From Verrucolacustris abundans (GTDB lineage: Bacteria; Verrucomicrobiota; Verrucomicrobiia; Methylacidiphilales; Verrucolacustridaceae): DNA of 64,000 nt. This document shows positions 7,555 to 16,078 of the stretch, in pieces; the first letter of the stretch is position 1; each line of letters begins with the position of its first letter. The DNA is taken from contig OZ239145.1 in assembly GCA_965194535.1 (NCBI GenBank), positions 930,001-994,000 of the forward strand, read 5' to 3'. The notes under the pieces are model-generated. The model had not been told where the DNA came from, searched no databases, and was given only the letters and a program-made list of their open reading frames with translations. Made by a program: the position numbers and the translations under genes.

Positions 7555-8555
7555 GAAGTTTTTAGAATTTCCCATGCTGCGCGTGGCCCAAGGTACACCA
7601 TGCCGGTGTAGATTTGGACAAGGTCGGCCCCTGCGGCTCGACGGGACTGGTAGTTGGCTGAATTCATGACTCCGCCTACTCCGACAAGAATTTGTTCTTT
7701 GTCTAGAAGGGGCCGAAGAGCACGCGTAAAGGTCATGGCGCGTGCGGTTAAGGGGCGACCGCTTAGCCCGCCGGTCTCATTGGGCTCTTCTGGTTCGCGG
7801 TGAATGGTGGTATTGGTAGCTACAATTCCAGCGAGTTCGAATTCTTTTGTAATGTTTACGAGTTCGGGGAGGGATGAGATTTCAAGATCCGGGGATATTT
7901 TTAAAAGAAGTGGCTTTTTTTGAGGGCAGGAGTGGTTGAACTCCTGAAGAGTGGAGAGGAGCTTCCGAAGATCGTTCGGCTGGGCCAAGTCGCGCAGACC
8001 GGGCGTGTTGGGGGAGCTGATGTTGATGACAAAAAAATCTCCAAGATGCTGAAGGAGTTTGAGGGAGGCGAGGTAGTCGAGAGGAGCCTGGTCTAACGGG
8101 GTAACTTTTGATTTCCCTAAATTGATGCCGATCGGAAAATCGTGGAGGGAGTGTTTTCCGCGTAGTTTGCGTAGACGAGTTGAGATGGCTTCGGCCCCCA
8201 AATTAGGGAAGCCGAGGCGATTGATAAGCGCCTGTTGATGAGGGTAACGGAAGACACGGGGTTTGGGGTTTCCGGGTTGTGGGTGGAAAGTGATTGTCCC
8301 GAGTTCTGCAAAGCCAAATCCTAGATTTCGCCAGGCAAGGGGGGCTTCAGCATTTTTGTCTAGACCTGCTGCGATACCGAGGCGGTTCCGAAAGGGAAGA
8401 TCCATGAGTACGGTTGGTTCGGAGGGGGCTTTTTTGCCTAGGGAGAGAAGTCGCGAGATGAGAGGGATTCTGAGTGAGGCTAATGTGAGATGGTGTGCGA
8501 CCTCTGGAGAGAGTTGAAAGAGCAGAGGGCGAGCGAGGGAGGAGTAAAAATTCAT
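7551..8555 (-). CDS. pyrD: Dihydroorotate dehydrogenase (quinone), class 2
   Basis: Oxidises dihydroorotate to orotate in pyrimidine synthesis and passes electrons to quinone. The N-terminal membrane-associating helix (FYSSLARPLLFQLSPEVAHHLTL) marks class 2. FMN-binding and active-site blocks include NRLGFPNLGAEAI, GINLGKSK, VINISSPNTPGLRDL with the catalytic Ser of class 2, and GLSGRPLTARA. ATG 8555 is the preferred start because its ATGA overlaps the stop of mnmE upstream; the frame is open to 8567. Length is then 334 residues, as usual. Confidence 0.95.
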   Translation of the reverse strand: MNFYSSLARPLLFQLSPEVAHHLTLASLRIPLISRLLSLGKKAPSEPTVLMDLPFRNRLGIAAGLDKNAEAPLAWRNLGFGFAELGTITFHPQPGNPKPRVFRYPHQQALINRLGFPNLGAEAISTRLRKLRGKHSLHDFPIGINLGKSKVTPLDQAPLDYLASLKLLQHLGDFFVINISSPNTPGLRDLAQPNDLRKLLSTLQEFNHSCPQKKPLLLKISPDLEISSLPELVNITKEFELAGIVATNTTIHREPEEPNETGGLSGRPLTARAMTFTRALRPLLDKEQILVGVGGVMNSANYQSRRAAGADLVQIYTGMVYLGPRAAWEILKTS

Positions 8556-9877
8556 TTGCCTATACAAAACTGAGAGAAAAGGCGGTCGAGCACATCTTCT
8601 GATGTACCAACGCCAAGAATGGATTCCAGGGAGTGAAGGGCAAGTCGAAGATCGGATGCGACAAGTTCTGGGGCACTTTTGGCGATCAGTGAAGCGGAGG
8701 CACAGGCGAGAGCCTCTGTGGTTTTTCTGAGAGCATCCTCGTGGCGACTGGTGATGGCAATTTCATCGGACCCAGGAGCTCCCAGATCGGCCGTGAGGCG
8801 TAGGGTGATTTGGGATTGAAGAGTGTCTAGGCCTTTGCCTGTATTGGCTGAGACGAGGATGCCTTTATGCGATTGTTTGGATGGAAGATCGGACTTTGTA
8901 AGGATCGTGAGGACTTTCGCGGAAATAGGTTCCCACTCTTTTGAACAGGGGTCATCCGGTTGAGTGGAATCGATGAGGGCGAGGACCAGGTCTGCGTTTT
9001 GCATCGCAGTTCGAGTTCGAGCTATTCCTTCAAGTTCGACTGGGTCTTTGGAGGCACGTAAACCCGCGGTATCGATGAGTCGGACAGGAAAGCCTGCGAG
9101 GACAATTGATTCTTCAACCGTGTCTCGCGTCGTCCCCGGGATAGGGCTTACAAGGGCTCTATCCATACCCAAGAGCGCGTTGAGGAGGCTGGATTTTCCT
9201 GCGTTGGGAGGACCAGCAAGTACGAGACGATAGCCAGATCTTAGACGGTATCCGAGGGGTGCGGTAGAGAGTAAAGAGAAGGTCGATTTTAAAAGGGCTT
9301 TGATATCGGATAGGAATCCCTCGCCTACCTCGGGCTGAATGTCTTCATCCGGGAAGTCGATCCAGGCCTCAATTCGAGCGAGAAGTTGGAGAAGTGTTTC
9401 GCGGTCGGCCATCAGGTGATCGGAAAGTTGACCCGCCAGAGCACGCTGACCCGCAAGAAGAGCGCGATCGGAACGTGCGTTGAGGACATCGAGAACGGCT
9501 TCCGCTTCTGTTAAATCCATTCTTCCATTCAGGAAGGCCCGCTCCGTAAATTCTCCGGGCCTTGCGTGGCGTGCTCCCAGCGTGCAGATCGCCTTGAGAA
9601 TCGATTGAACGATGAGGGGGTTGCCGTGGCAGGAGAATTCGACCAGATCTTCGCCTGTATATGATTTAGGATTGGGCCATAAAGTGGCCACCACCTCGTC
9701 TAGAAGGTTTTCTTGATGGTGAAGGCGGGTTGGAACAGGAGTCCGTGGTGACAATTGCGTACCTGAAAGCTTTTCCGCGATGGGAATTGATTGCGGGCCG
9801 CTAATACGGATCAAGGCAAGCGCAGAGGTCCCTGGAGGGGTTGCACAGGCTGTTATGGTATCTTTTTCAAAAGCCAC
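8552..9877 (-). CDS. mnmE: tRNA uridine-5-carboxymethylaminomethyl modification GTPase
   Basis: With MnmG it modifies the wobble uridine of certain tRNAs. The N-terminal tetrahydrofolate-binding domain begins DTITACATPPGTSALALIRISG. The inserted G domain has G1 GPPNAGKSSLL, G2 TTRD, G3 DTAG, G4 TKSD and a SAN G5. The protein ends with the invariant C-terminal FCIGK, whose Cys is essential in known MnmE. The frame is open up to GTG 9961, but homologues start just before the DTI block, so GTG 9877 (MAFEKDTITAC) is the likelier start; a weak GAAAG lies upstream. pyrD is translationally coupled downstream. Confidence 0.95.
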   Translation of the reverse strand: MAFEKDTITACATPPGTSALALIRISGPQSIPIAEKLSGTQLSPRTPVPTRLHHQENLLDEVVATLWPNPKSYTGEDLVEFSCHGNPLIVQSILKAICTLGARHARPGEFTERAFLNGRMDLTEAEAVLDVLNARSDRALLAGQRALAGQLSDHLMADRETLLQLLARIEAWIDFPDEDIQPEVGEGFLSDIKALLKSTFSLLSTAPLGYRLRSGYRLVLAGPPNAGKSSLLNALLGMDRALVSPIPGTTRDTVEESIVLAGFPVRLIDTAGLRASKDPVELEGIARTRTAMQNADLVLALIDSTQPDDPCSKEWEPISAKVLTILTKSDLPSKQSHKGILVSANTGKGLDTLQSQITLRLTADLGAPGSDEIAITSRHEDALRKTTEALACASASLIAKSAPELVASDLRLALHSLESILGVGTSEDVLDRLFSQFCIGK

Positions 9878-10024
9878 AGATGCGACACTTTCGCAAATTA
9901 TGGTGTCCTTGTGCGAGATCAACTTATCGGGGTAGGAGTAGTGCCAAGTGAACAGATACACCCTGAGTCTGATGTTAAGGTGGGAGGGCTGGTCTGCGGG
10001 GGGTAGGGGAGGTAAGAAAGAGGC

Positions 10025-11104
10025 ATGGGTACATCCAAAGAGACGATCCTCGTGACGGGGGGGTGTGGTTTTATAGGGTCAAACTACGTTCGACATTTGT
10101 TAAAGATCTCTCCTTCCGCACATATTGTTGTTTTAGACAAACTGACTTATGCGGGGCACCGACCCAATTTGGAGCAGGAGGAAAAGGGGGGGCGTTGTGA
10201 AGTTGTGGTTGGTGATATTGCAAACGGCAAGAAAGTGGATGAAATATTTGAAAAATATCGTCCCCAATCAGTTGTAAACTTTGCTGCGGAGTCGCATGTG
10301 GATCGGTCGATCGATGAGCCCGCCCCGTTTTTGCATACAAATGTAGCTGGGACTTTCACCCTCTTGGAGGTGACCCGAAAGTATTTAAGTGGGGCAAAGG
10401 GCAAGGAATCAGAGGAGTTTCGGTTTATTCATCTTTCGACAGACGAGGTGCATGGCTCCTTAGAGCCTAAGGACCAGCCCTTCAGTGAAACTTCCACATT
10501 TGCACCCAATAGTCCTTACGCCGCATCAAAAGCGGCCGCAGATCACTTATGTCGTGCTTACTACAGAACCTATGGGGTCCCCACAATTGTGCTTCGTCCA
10601 TCCAATAACTTTGGTCCCTATCAGTTTCCGGAGAAGTTAATCCCTCTCGCCATCCTTCGGGCAATTGCAGGTGAAAAAATACCGATTTATGGAGATGGCA
10701 AGCAAGTGCGTGACTGGCTTTATGTTGAAGATACGGCACGGGCTGTGGAGGCCGCTCGGAACAAGGGGTGTGTGGGTGAGGCTTATCAGATCGGAGCAGA
10801 TGCTGAGAAGGACAATCGCAGCGTCCTTACAGCGATCTGTGACCTATTGGATCAACTCCGCCCACGCTCGAATCAGAAACCGTATCGAGACTTAATCGAG
10901 ACTGTGATGGATCGACCTGGTCATGACCGTCGATACGCCACAAACGCTACCAAGTTTAAGAAACAGACACACTGGTCGGCAGAAGTATCGTTTGATGTTG
11001 GTATGGAGAAGACCGTTCGATGGTATTTGGATAATCCTAAATGGTGTGATTCTGTTCGAGCCAAGGGATACGAAGGCCAGAGGTTGGGCCTAGTCTCAAA
11101 ATAA
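10025..11104 (+). CDS. rfbB: dTDP-glucose 4,6-dehydratase
   Basis: Short-chain dehydrogenase/reductase that converts dTDP-glucose to dTDP-4-keto-6-deoxyglucose, the entry to rhamnose and other deoxysugars for surface polysaccharide. The NAD-binding motif TGGCGFIGSNYVRHLL starts at residue 9. The catalytic loop reads HLSTDEVHGSLE (family: TDEVYGdL) with the Thr-Asp-Glu triad, and Tyr-x3-Lys occurs in SPYAASKAAADHLC. FAAESHVDRSI and RPSNNFGPYQFPEKLI are also standard. AAGAGG lies upstream of ATG 10025. UDP-galactopyranose mutase follows after 9 bases. No rfbA, rfbC or rfbD is nearby, so the end product is not clear from this window. Confidence 0.93.
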   Translation: MGTSKETILVTGGCGFIGSNYVRHLLKISPSAHIVVLDKLTYAGHRPNLEQEEKGGRCEVVVGDIANGKKVDEIFEKYRPQSVVNFAAESHVDRSIDEPAPFLHTNVAGTFTLLEVTRKYLSGAKGKESEEFRFIHLSTDEVHGSLEPKDQPFSETSTFAPNSPYAASKAAADHLCRAYYRTYGVPTIVLRPSNNFGPYQFPEKLIPLAILRAIAGEKIPIYGDGKQVRDWLYVEDTARAVEAARNKGCVGEAYQIGADAEKDNRSVLTAICDLLDQLRPRSNQKPYRDLIETVMDRPGHDRRYATNATKFKKQTHWSAEVSFDVGMEKTVRWYLDNPKWCDSVRAKGYEGQRLGLVSK

Positions 11105-11113
11105 ATCACCTTT

Positions 11114-12235
11114 GTGGCCGAGAAGTACGATTATCTCGTTGTGGGTGCTGGTTTTGCGGGGAGTGTTCTCGCAGAACGTTTAGCTGAGGATTCGGGTAAG
11201 AGTGTCCTAGTAGTGGATCGCAGGGGTCATATCGCTGGTAATGCCTATGATTATGTGGACTCTGCTGGGATCCTGATCCATGCCTATGGACCACACTACT
11301 TTCGAACAAATTCGACTAAAGTAGTGGATTACTTGAGTCGATTTACGAAGTGGCACCAAGTCAGTTATCAGGTCCTCGTTTGGACGGACGGGAAGTACTG
11401 GCAATTCCCGATCAATCTTAACACGTTTGAACAGTATCTGGGGCGTCCATCCACGACCGAAGAAATGGAGTCTACTTTAGCCAAGTGGCGAGAGAATTTC
11501 CCGAATCCCAAAAACTCGGAGGAGATGGTTCTTTCCCAAGTTGGCAGAAAGTTCTACGAGATGTTTTTCAGGAACTACACTCGCAAACAGTGGAAAAGGG
11601 ATCCTCGAGATCTGGATGCATCGGTTTGTGGAAGGATTCCAGTCAGAACCAATCGGGATAATCGATTTGTAACAGAGAACTTTCAGGCTCTACCCGAAGA
11701 GGGTTATACGGCGATGTTTCAGAAGATACTACGCCATCCCAGGATAACGCTTCGGTTAAATACGGATTATCGGATTCTGTCGAAGGATGTGTCATACAAC
11801 CGAATGATCTACACAGGCATGATCGATGAGTTTTATCATTTTTCTGAAGGGCGATTGCCATATCGGTCGATGAGATTTGAGCCTGAGACGATTCAAAAGG
11901 AGTTTTTCCAGCCTGCTATGCAGGTAAATTACCCGAACGATCATGAGTATACCCGTGTCGTGGAGATTAAGCATGCAACGGGGCAGAAATCTCAAGTAAC
12001 GACGATTGTTCGGGAGTACCCCGAGGACTTTGGGCCGGGTAAGGAGGCTTACTATCCGATCCCAGCTCCTGACAGTCGCGAGTTGTATGAGAAGTATGCG
12101 GCCAAGGCAAAAAACGAAAAGTCGGTTACCTTTGTCGGTAGGTTGGCGACATATCGGTACTACAATATGGATCAAGTCGTGGCTATGGCGCTGACGGAGT
12201 ATGAAAAGTTAAAAAGCGGGTCTACGTCTTCTTAA
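11114..12235 (+). CDS. glf: UDP-galactopyranose mutase
   Basis: FAD-dependent enzyme that interconverts UDP-galactopyranose and UDP-galactofuranose, the donor for galactofuranose-containing glycans. The FAD motif YLVVGAGFAGSVLAERLAE is at the N-terminus, followed by GGN-like HIAGNAYDYVD. HAYGPHYFRTN, FRNYTRKQWKRDP and the region YTGMIDEFYHFSEGRLPYRS match the family's substrate- and flavin-contact segments; the conserved Arg in LPYRSMRF contacts the UDP-sugar phosphates. The start is GTG 11114. Length (373) is normal. With rfbB upstream it forms a nucleotide-sugar pair for envelope polysaccharide. Confidence 0.93.
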   Translation: MAEKYDYLVVGAGFAGSVLAERLAEDSGKSVLVVDRRGHIAGNAYDYVDSAGILIHAYGPHYFRTNSTKVVDYLSRFTKWHQVSYQVLVWTDGKYWQFPINLNTFEQYLGRPSTTEEMESTLAKWRENFPNPKNSEEMVLSQVGRKFYEMFFRNYTRKQWKRDPRDLDASVCGRIPVRTNRDNRFVTENFQALPEEGYTAMFQKILRHPRITLRLNTDYRILSKDVSYNRMIYTGMIDEFYHFSEGRLPYRSMRFEPETIQKEFFQPAMQVNYPNDHEYTRVVEIKHATGQKSQVTTIVREYPEDFGPGKEAYYPIPAPDSRELYEKYAAKAKNEKSVTFVGRLATYRYYNMDQVVAMALTEYEKLKSGSTSS

Positions 12236-12268
12236 GGCTAATTCACAGCTAGTGGCTGCTTAACTGAA

Positions 12269-13069
12269 TCAACGCAGCCCTGAACCTTGGTAACCGACGG
12301 CGTCAAATTCCACAGTACGAAACCCTACAGCGGTTATGGCGGGGGTGAGTTTGGCTTGTAGAAGCGAGTCATTCAGGCGAGGAGTTTCACCTGGTGAAAC
12401 CTGAACGAAAGCTTTCTCGCCTAAATGGCGTACACGAACGATTCGGAATCCTTCGTTTCGGATAATCCCTTCAGCTTTCTCTATGGCTGCTAGGCGTTGG
12501 GTTGTGACAGGTAGGCCAGGGGCGAGACGTGAGGATAAGCATGGGGAGGCTGGCTTCTCGGCAATCTCCAGGTTGGCCTGCCGGGCGAGGGATCGAATTT
12601 CACTCTTCGTCAGTTCGGCTTCGCGAAGGGGGGCGACCACCTTGAACTGACCGGCCGCAATGCGTCCGGCCCGGACTTCCTTGGCGTCATCCGCGTTTTC
12701 CCCGTAAGCGAGTACAGCTACTCCCTCGGTTTGGGCCAAGCGTTCCATTTGCTGGAAAAGTTCGGAACGGCAAAAGAAACAGCGGTTGGAGGGGTTGGAA
12801 GAGTAGGAGGGGTCTTCGAGTTCATGGGTTTGTAGAATCTGAACGTTTAGATTGTATGATTTTGCGAAATTGAGTGCGGAGTTATGTTCGGAGCGTGGGA
12901 GGCTGGGTGAATCACCAAGAATACCAACGACTTTTGAGCCGTGGATCTGATGAGCGGTCCAAAGAAGAAAAGCCGAGTCCACGCCACCTGAATATGCAAC
13001 GAAAGCAGAGGGCCACGCTTGGATTAGAGCCTCCAAGTGCTTCTTTTTTGCCATCAGTTCACTGCTCAT
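12269..13069 (-). CDS. larE: ATP-dependent sulfur transferase for nickel-pincer nucleotide synthesis
   Basis: PP-loop enzyme that activates and thiolates the pyridinium dinucleotide precursor of the LarA cofactor. The PP-loop is FVAYSGGVDSAFLL near residues 23-36, and AYGENADDAKEVRAGR is typical. Three cysteines stand out: C97 and C100 in NRCFFCRSEL and C177 in KPASPCLSSR. C177 matches the position of the sacrificial cysteine of the Lactobacillus plantarum protein. ATG 13069, preceded by AGGA, gives 266 residues, the normal size; the frame runs on to 13267 but would overlap the divergent pdxH. larB and larC are not in the window, but a LarA-like gene is at its left end. Confidence 0.9.
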   Translation of the reverse strand: MSSELMAKKKHLEALIQAWPSAFVAYSGGVDSAFLLWTAHQIHGSKVVGILGDSPSLPRSEHNSALNFAKSYNLNVQILQTHELEDPSYSSNPSNRCFFCRSELFQQMERLAQTEGVAVLAYGENADDAKEVRAGRIAAGQFKVVAPLREAELTKSEIRSLARQANLEIAEKPASPCLSSRLAPGLPVTTQRLAAIEKAEGIIRNEGFRIVRVRHLGEKAFVQVSPGETPRLNDSLLQAKLTPAITAVGFRTVEFDAVGYQGSGLR

Positions 13070-13182
13070 GTCGTTCCTATAGCTTATGGGGGTGTTGGCG
13101 TGTGGGGAGTGTTTTTTACTAACGTCCTTCATTCCTATGAAAGGATGATGATTGGCAAGTAAAGCCGTGGTAGAGTCTTCGG

Positions 13183-13827
13183 ATGGCTGGCAAAATGAAC
13201 GTCGCTGATCTTCGCAAGAGCTACGAGAAAGCGGAGTTGAGTGAGCAGCAATCTCCTTCCGATCCAATGCTCTTGTTTGAAAAGTGGCTCCACGAAGCTA
13301 TTCAGGCGGAGATTCCCGAGCCTAATGCGATGACATTGGCCACAGTTTCTAAGGAAAACCGGCCAAGCACTCGACCAGTGCTAATCAAGGGCTGTGACGA
13401 GCGCGGAATCGTTTGGTACACAAATTATGAAAGCCGCAAAGGGCTGGAGCTGTCTGGCAATCCGTGCGCAGCTTTGCAGTTCCACTGGGTGGAGCTCGAG
13501 CGGGTGGTCAGAATTGAAGGGAGAGTGGAAAAGATCAGTGATCGGGAGAGTGATGAGTATTTTGGGAGCCGTCCTTTCGATCATCGGATTGGGGCTTGGG
13601 CGTCTCCCCAGAGTCAGATTATTACCGACCGATCCGTCATTGAGAAAGCTGCTTCAAAGTATTTGACTGAATATCCTAAAGATCCACCCCGCCCCAAGTA
13701 CTGGGGGGGATATCGTCTCAAGCCCGAACTTTGGGAATTCTGGCAGGGGAGGAAAAGCCGGTTGCATGATCGGTTGCGATACCAGAAGGAAACGGGTGGG
13801 TGGAAGCGAGAACGGTTGGCGCCGTAG
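13183..13827 (+). CDS. pdxH: Pyridoxamine/pyridoxine 5'-phosphate oxidase
   Basis: FMN oxidase making pyridoxal 5'-phosphate. Typical blocks are NAMTLATVSKENRPSTRPVLIKG, WYTNYESRKGLEL, and ASPQSQIITDR, with the C-terminal WEFWQGRKSRLHDRLRY containing the substrate-binding His/Arg. One stretch reads SRPFDHRIGAWASPQS where many homologues have RPRGSQIGAWAS. At 214 residues it is full length. ATG 13183 has no obvious ribosome-binding site; ATG 13195 is a possible alternative. It is divergent from larE, with 113 bases between the start codons. PLP users in the window include the aminotransferase at 33.0 kb and threonine synthase. Confidence 0.95.
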   Translation: MAGKMNVADLRKSYEKAELSEQQSPSDPMLLFEKWLHEAIQAEIPEPNAMTLATVSKENRPSTRPVLIKGCDERGIVWYTNYESRKGLELSGNPCAALQFHWVELERVVRIEGRVEKISDRESDEYFGSRPFDHRIGAWASPQSQIITDRSVIEKAASKYLTEYPKDPPRPKYWGGYRLKPELWEFWQGRKSRLHDRLRYQKETGGWKRERLAP

Positions 13828-13872
13828 TAGTTCCATTCAGATGAGTAGAAATAAAATGGAGATCTACGAAGT

Positions 13873-14409
13873 ATGAGTGCTGGCTTTATGTCGCCGCTGC
13901 AGGTGGTCTCTAGAATCAAGAATGGCGAGAAGATTCATTTGGTGGACGTGCGCTCTCCAGGGGAATTTAATGCTGTCCATGCGGAGGGAGCTATTCTTTG
14001 CCCTTTGGATACCTTGAATCCACGGCAATTGGCTGAACAACTTGGATTATCCTCTACCGCTCCGGCGGCTTTGTTGTGTGCTTCTGGAAATCGTGCAAAA
14101 AAAGCTGCAGAAAAGTTCTTTTCAGAGGGTATCCCTCATTGCCTAGTGGTGGAGGGTGGAACCCATGCCTGGGAGGCCGCAGGACTGCCGGTGAACAAGG
14201 GAAAAGGGGTTATCTCTATTGAACGTCAGGTGCGAATTGGTGCAGGGACCATGGTTCTTGCTGGGGTCCTTCTGGGCCATTATGTCCATCCTGGATGGTA
14301 TTTCCTAAGTGGGTTTATCGGGTGCGGACTGATTTTTGCCGGAACCACCGATTGGTGTGGCATGGGTCTCCTGCTGGCCAAAATGCCTTGGAATCAGACC
14401 AAGCTATAA
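13873..14409 (+). CDS. Rhodanese domain fused to DUF2892 membrane domain (YgaP-like)
   Basis: Residues 1-115 form a rhodanese domain: LVDVRSPGEFNAVHAEGA and the active-site loop LLCASGNRAKKAA with the catalytic Cys in the CxxGxR pattern. Residues 120-178 are a DUF2892 domain with two membrane spans (MVLAGVLLGHYVHPGWYFL; GCGLIFAGTTDWCGMG), ending in LAKMPWN. The same fusion is seen in E. coli YgaP, an inner-membrane sulfurtransferase. The cytoplasmic rhodanese likely moves persulfide sulfur; acceptor unknown. It stands alone, 45 bases after pdxH, and converges on a transporter gene. Confidence 0.92.
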   Translation: MSAGFMSPLQVVSRIKNGEKIHLVDVRSPGEFNAVHAEGAILCPLDTLNPRQLAEQLGLSSTAPAALLCASGNRAKKAAEKFFSEGIPHCLVVEGGTHAWEAAGLPVNKGKGVISIERQVRIGAGTMVLAGVLLGHYVHPGWYFLSGFIGCGLIFAGTTDWCGMGLLLAKMPWNQTKL

Positions 14410-14485
14410 AGCTCTCCGATTTAGCGGATCAAGCTGATAGGGCTCCACATAATCTTGCAGGAAACGGTCCTCTTGGATATCGGGG

Positions 14486-16069
14486 CTATCTGCTTTTAGG
14501 AGTAAAGAAGTAAGCGACGAAAAATGTGGTGATCGTGCCGAAGGTGATTCGCCAGGGGAAAGCAATGAGTGGCAGCCAATCTGGTCGAGGCAGGGGTGGT
14601 AAACCAATCAGCTTCAGTAAGTCGGAGGGAAGCCCAGAGAGAATAGCTACAGATAGAAAGCCCCCTGCCATGGCGATAAGATTTCCGGTGTCACTACCGC
14701 GGTTCTTGGTCAGGGCTCCTAGTAGGAAGATTCCCAGTAGGGACCCATAGGTGTAGCCAAATACACCCAGAACTATCGGTAGGATGCGGGAGGTCGGATT
14801 GGAAATGACTACCCAAGCAGTGGCACCTCCGATCAAAACAAGAATTCCAGCAAAGGCCACGGTGGACCATCGGGCAGCTCTAAGGGAATTGGGTTTTTTG
14901 CACCTGGGAGCGAAAAAGGGCTCGTACCAGTCTCGCACCCAAGAGGTTGCCAGGGCATTAAGAGCGGTGCTCAGAGAGCCCATGGCAGTTGCGAAAATTC
15001 CCGCAATGAGGAGTCCACGAAATCCAGGAGGCAACTGGTGGAGTATGTAGTAAGCAAAGACGTGGGCGTTCCGGGTGGGTAGATTTGGATCGGGCTCCTG
15101 TTGGTAATGAACGTAGAGAAGAATACCAATGGAGAGAAAGGCGAAGACGATCGGAAGATCGGCTAGACCGGACGCGACTAGAGCCAATCGGCTTTTGGCG
15201 GGATTTTTTGCCGTCAGCATCCGTTGAACCATGTCCTGATCGGTTCCATGGGTGGCCATTGTGACAAAGGTTGCAGCAAAAAAGGCGGTCCAAACCGTAT
15301 ACTCGGTCTCGAAAACCGCTCGGAGAGTTGCCCAGAGATCATTTGGAAAATATGGGCCAAGACTCCAGAACGAGAGATCATCTGGATTCTGAAGTATACC
15401 GTGAATGGTGGGGAGTCCGCCTGGGATTGATTTCCAAAGGTGCCAGATAACGAAACCCAAGCCCGAGAACATCACGCAGGCTTGGATAACATCCGTCCAG
15501 ACCACGGCCTTGATGCCACCCACGGCCGTATAGACGGCAGTCAGCGCCACCAACACAAAGAGGGCCAGAAGGTAGATGCCAAGTTCCACCATGGGGGTGG
15601 GGTGGGTCCCGGTGTAAATTTCATATCCGAGGACAAGAACAATGGCTGCAACATAGAGTCGGGTACCACTGGCCAGGGCTCGGGTGATTAGAAAAATAGC
15701 GCTGGCGGCCTGACGGGAGTGCGGGCCGAACCGTTTCTCCAAGAACTCATAAATCGAGACAACGCCAAAATGGTAGTAGGGCTTGATGAAAATCCAGCTT
15801 ACAAAGATCCGAGCTAGGATCGTTCCAAGGGCTAATTGGGCGTAAGTAAAGTTGCGGAGTGCGTATCCCTCGCCAGGCGCCCCAAGAAAGGTTGCGGCGC
15901 TTATCTCTGCAGCCAAAATGGATGCAAGGACTGCCCACCACGGCATTTTTCTTCCGCCTAGAGCATAGTCGTCGAGAGACGTTTGGTGGCGAGAAGCAGC
16001 GAGGCCGATCCCAATTATGGCGGCGAAGTAGGCGAAGAGAATGAATGAGTCGAGGATCCAGTAGTTCAC
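14486..16069 (-). CDS. Sodium/solute symporter (SSS family)
   Basis: A 527-residue polytopic membrane protein with about 13 predicted spans. The family signature region is visible near the N-terminus (DDYALGGRKMPWWAVLASILAAEISAATFLGAPGEGY), where the SSS fold binds Na+ and substrate, and the GIKAVVWTDVIQA motif appears in the middle. KFLEKRFGPHSRQ-like loop EFLEKRFG is also standard. Substrates of SSS proteins range from sugars to sialic acid, proline and pantothenate, and nothing here decides between them. The gene ends 76 bases from the convergent rhodanese gene and starts 9 bases after the stop of the L,D-transpeptidase, with which it may be co-transcribed. Confidence 0.9.
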   Translation of the reverse strand: MNYWILDSFILFAYFAAIIGIGLAASRHQTSLDDYALGGRKMPWWAVLASILAAEISAATFLGAPGEGYALRNFTYAQLALGTILARIFVSWIFIKPYYHFGVVSIYEFLEKRFGPHSRQAASAIFLITRALASGTRLYVAAIVLVLGYEIYTGTHPTPMVELGIYLLALFVLVALTAVYTAVGGIKAVVWTDVIQACVMFSGLGFVIWHLWKSIPGGLPTIHGILQNPDDLSFWSLGPYFPNDLWATLRAVFETEYTVWTAFFAATFVTMATHGTDQDMVQRMLTAKNPAKSRLALVASGLADLPIVFAFLSIGILLYVHYQQEPDPNLPTRNAHVFAYYILHQLPPGFRGLLIAGIFATAMGSLSTALNALATSWVRDWYEPFFAPRCKKPNSLRAARWSTVAFAGILVLIGGATAWVVISNPTSRILPIVLGVFGYTYGSLLGIFLLGALTKNRGSDTGNLIAMAGGFLSVAILSGLPSDLLKLIGLPPLPRPDWLPLIAFPWRITFGTITTFFVAYFFTPKSR

Positions 16070-16078
16070 AGGAATATA

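Noticed and set aside
13070..13267. Longer N-terminus for LarE
   Set aside because: It would overlap the pdxH start, the extra residues do not fit the family, and ATG 13069 has AGGA in front.
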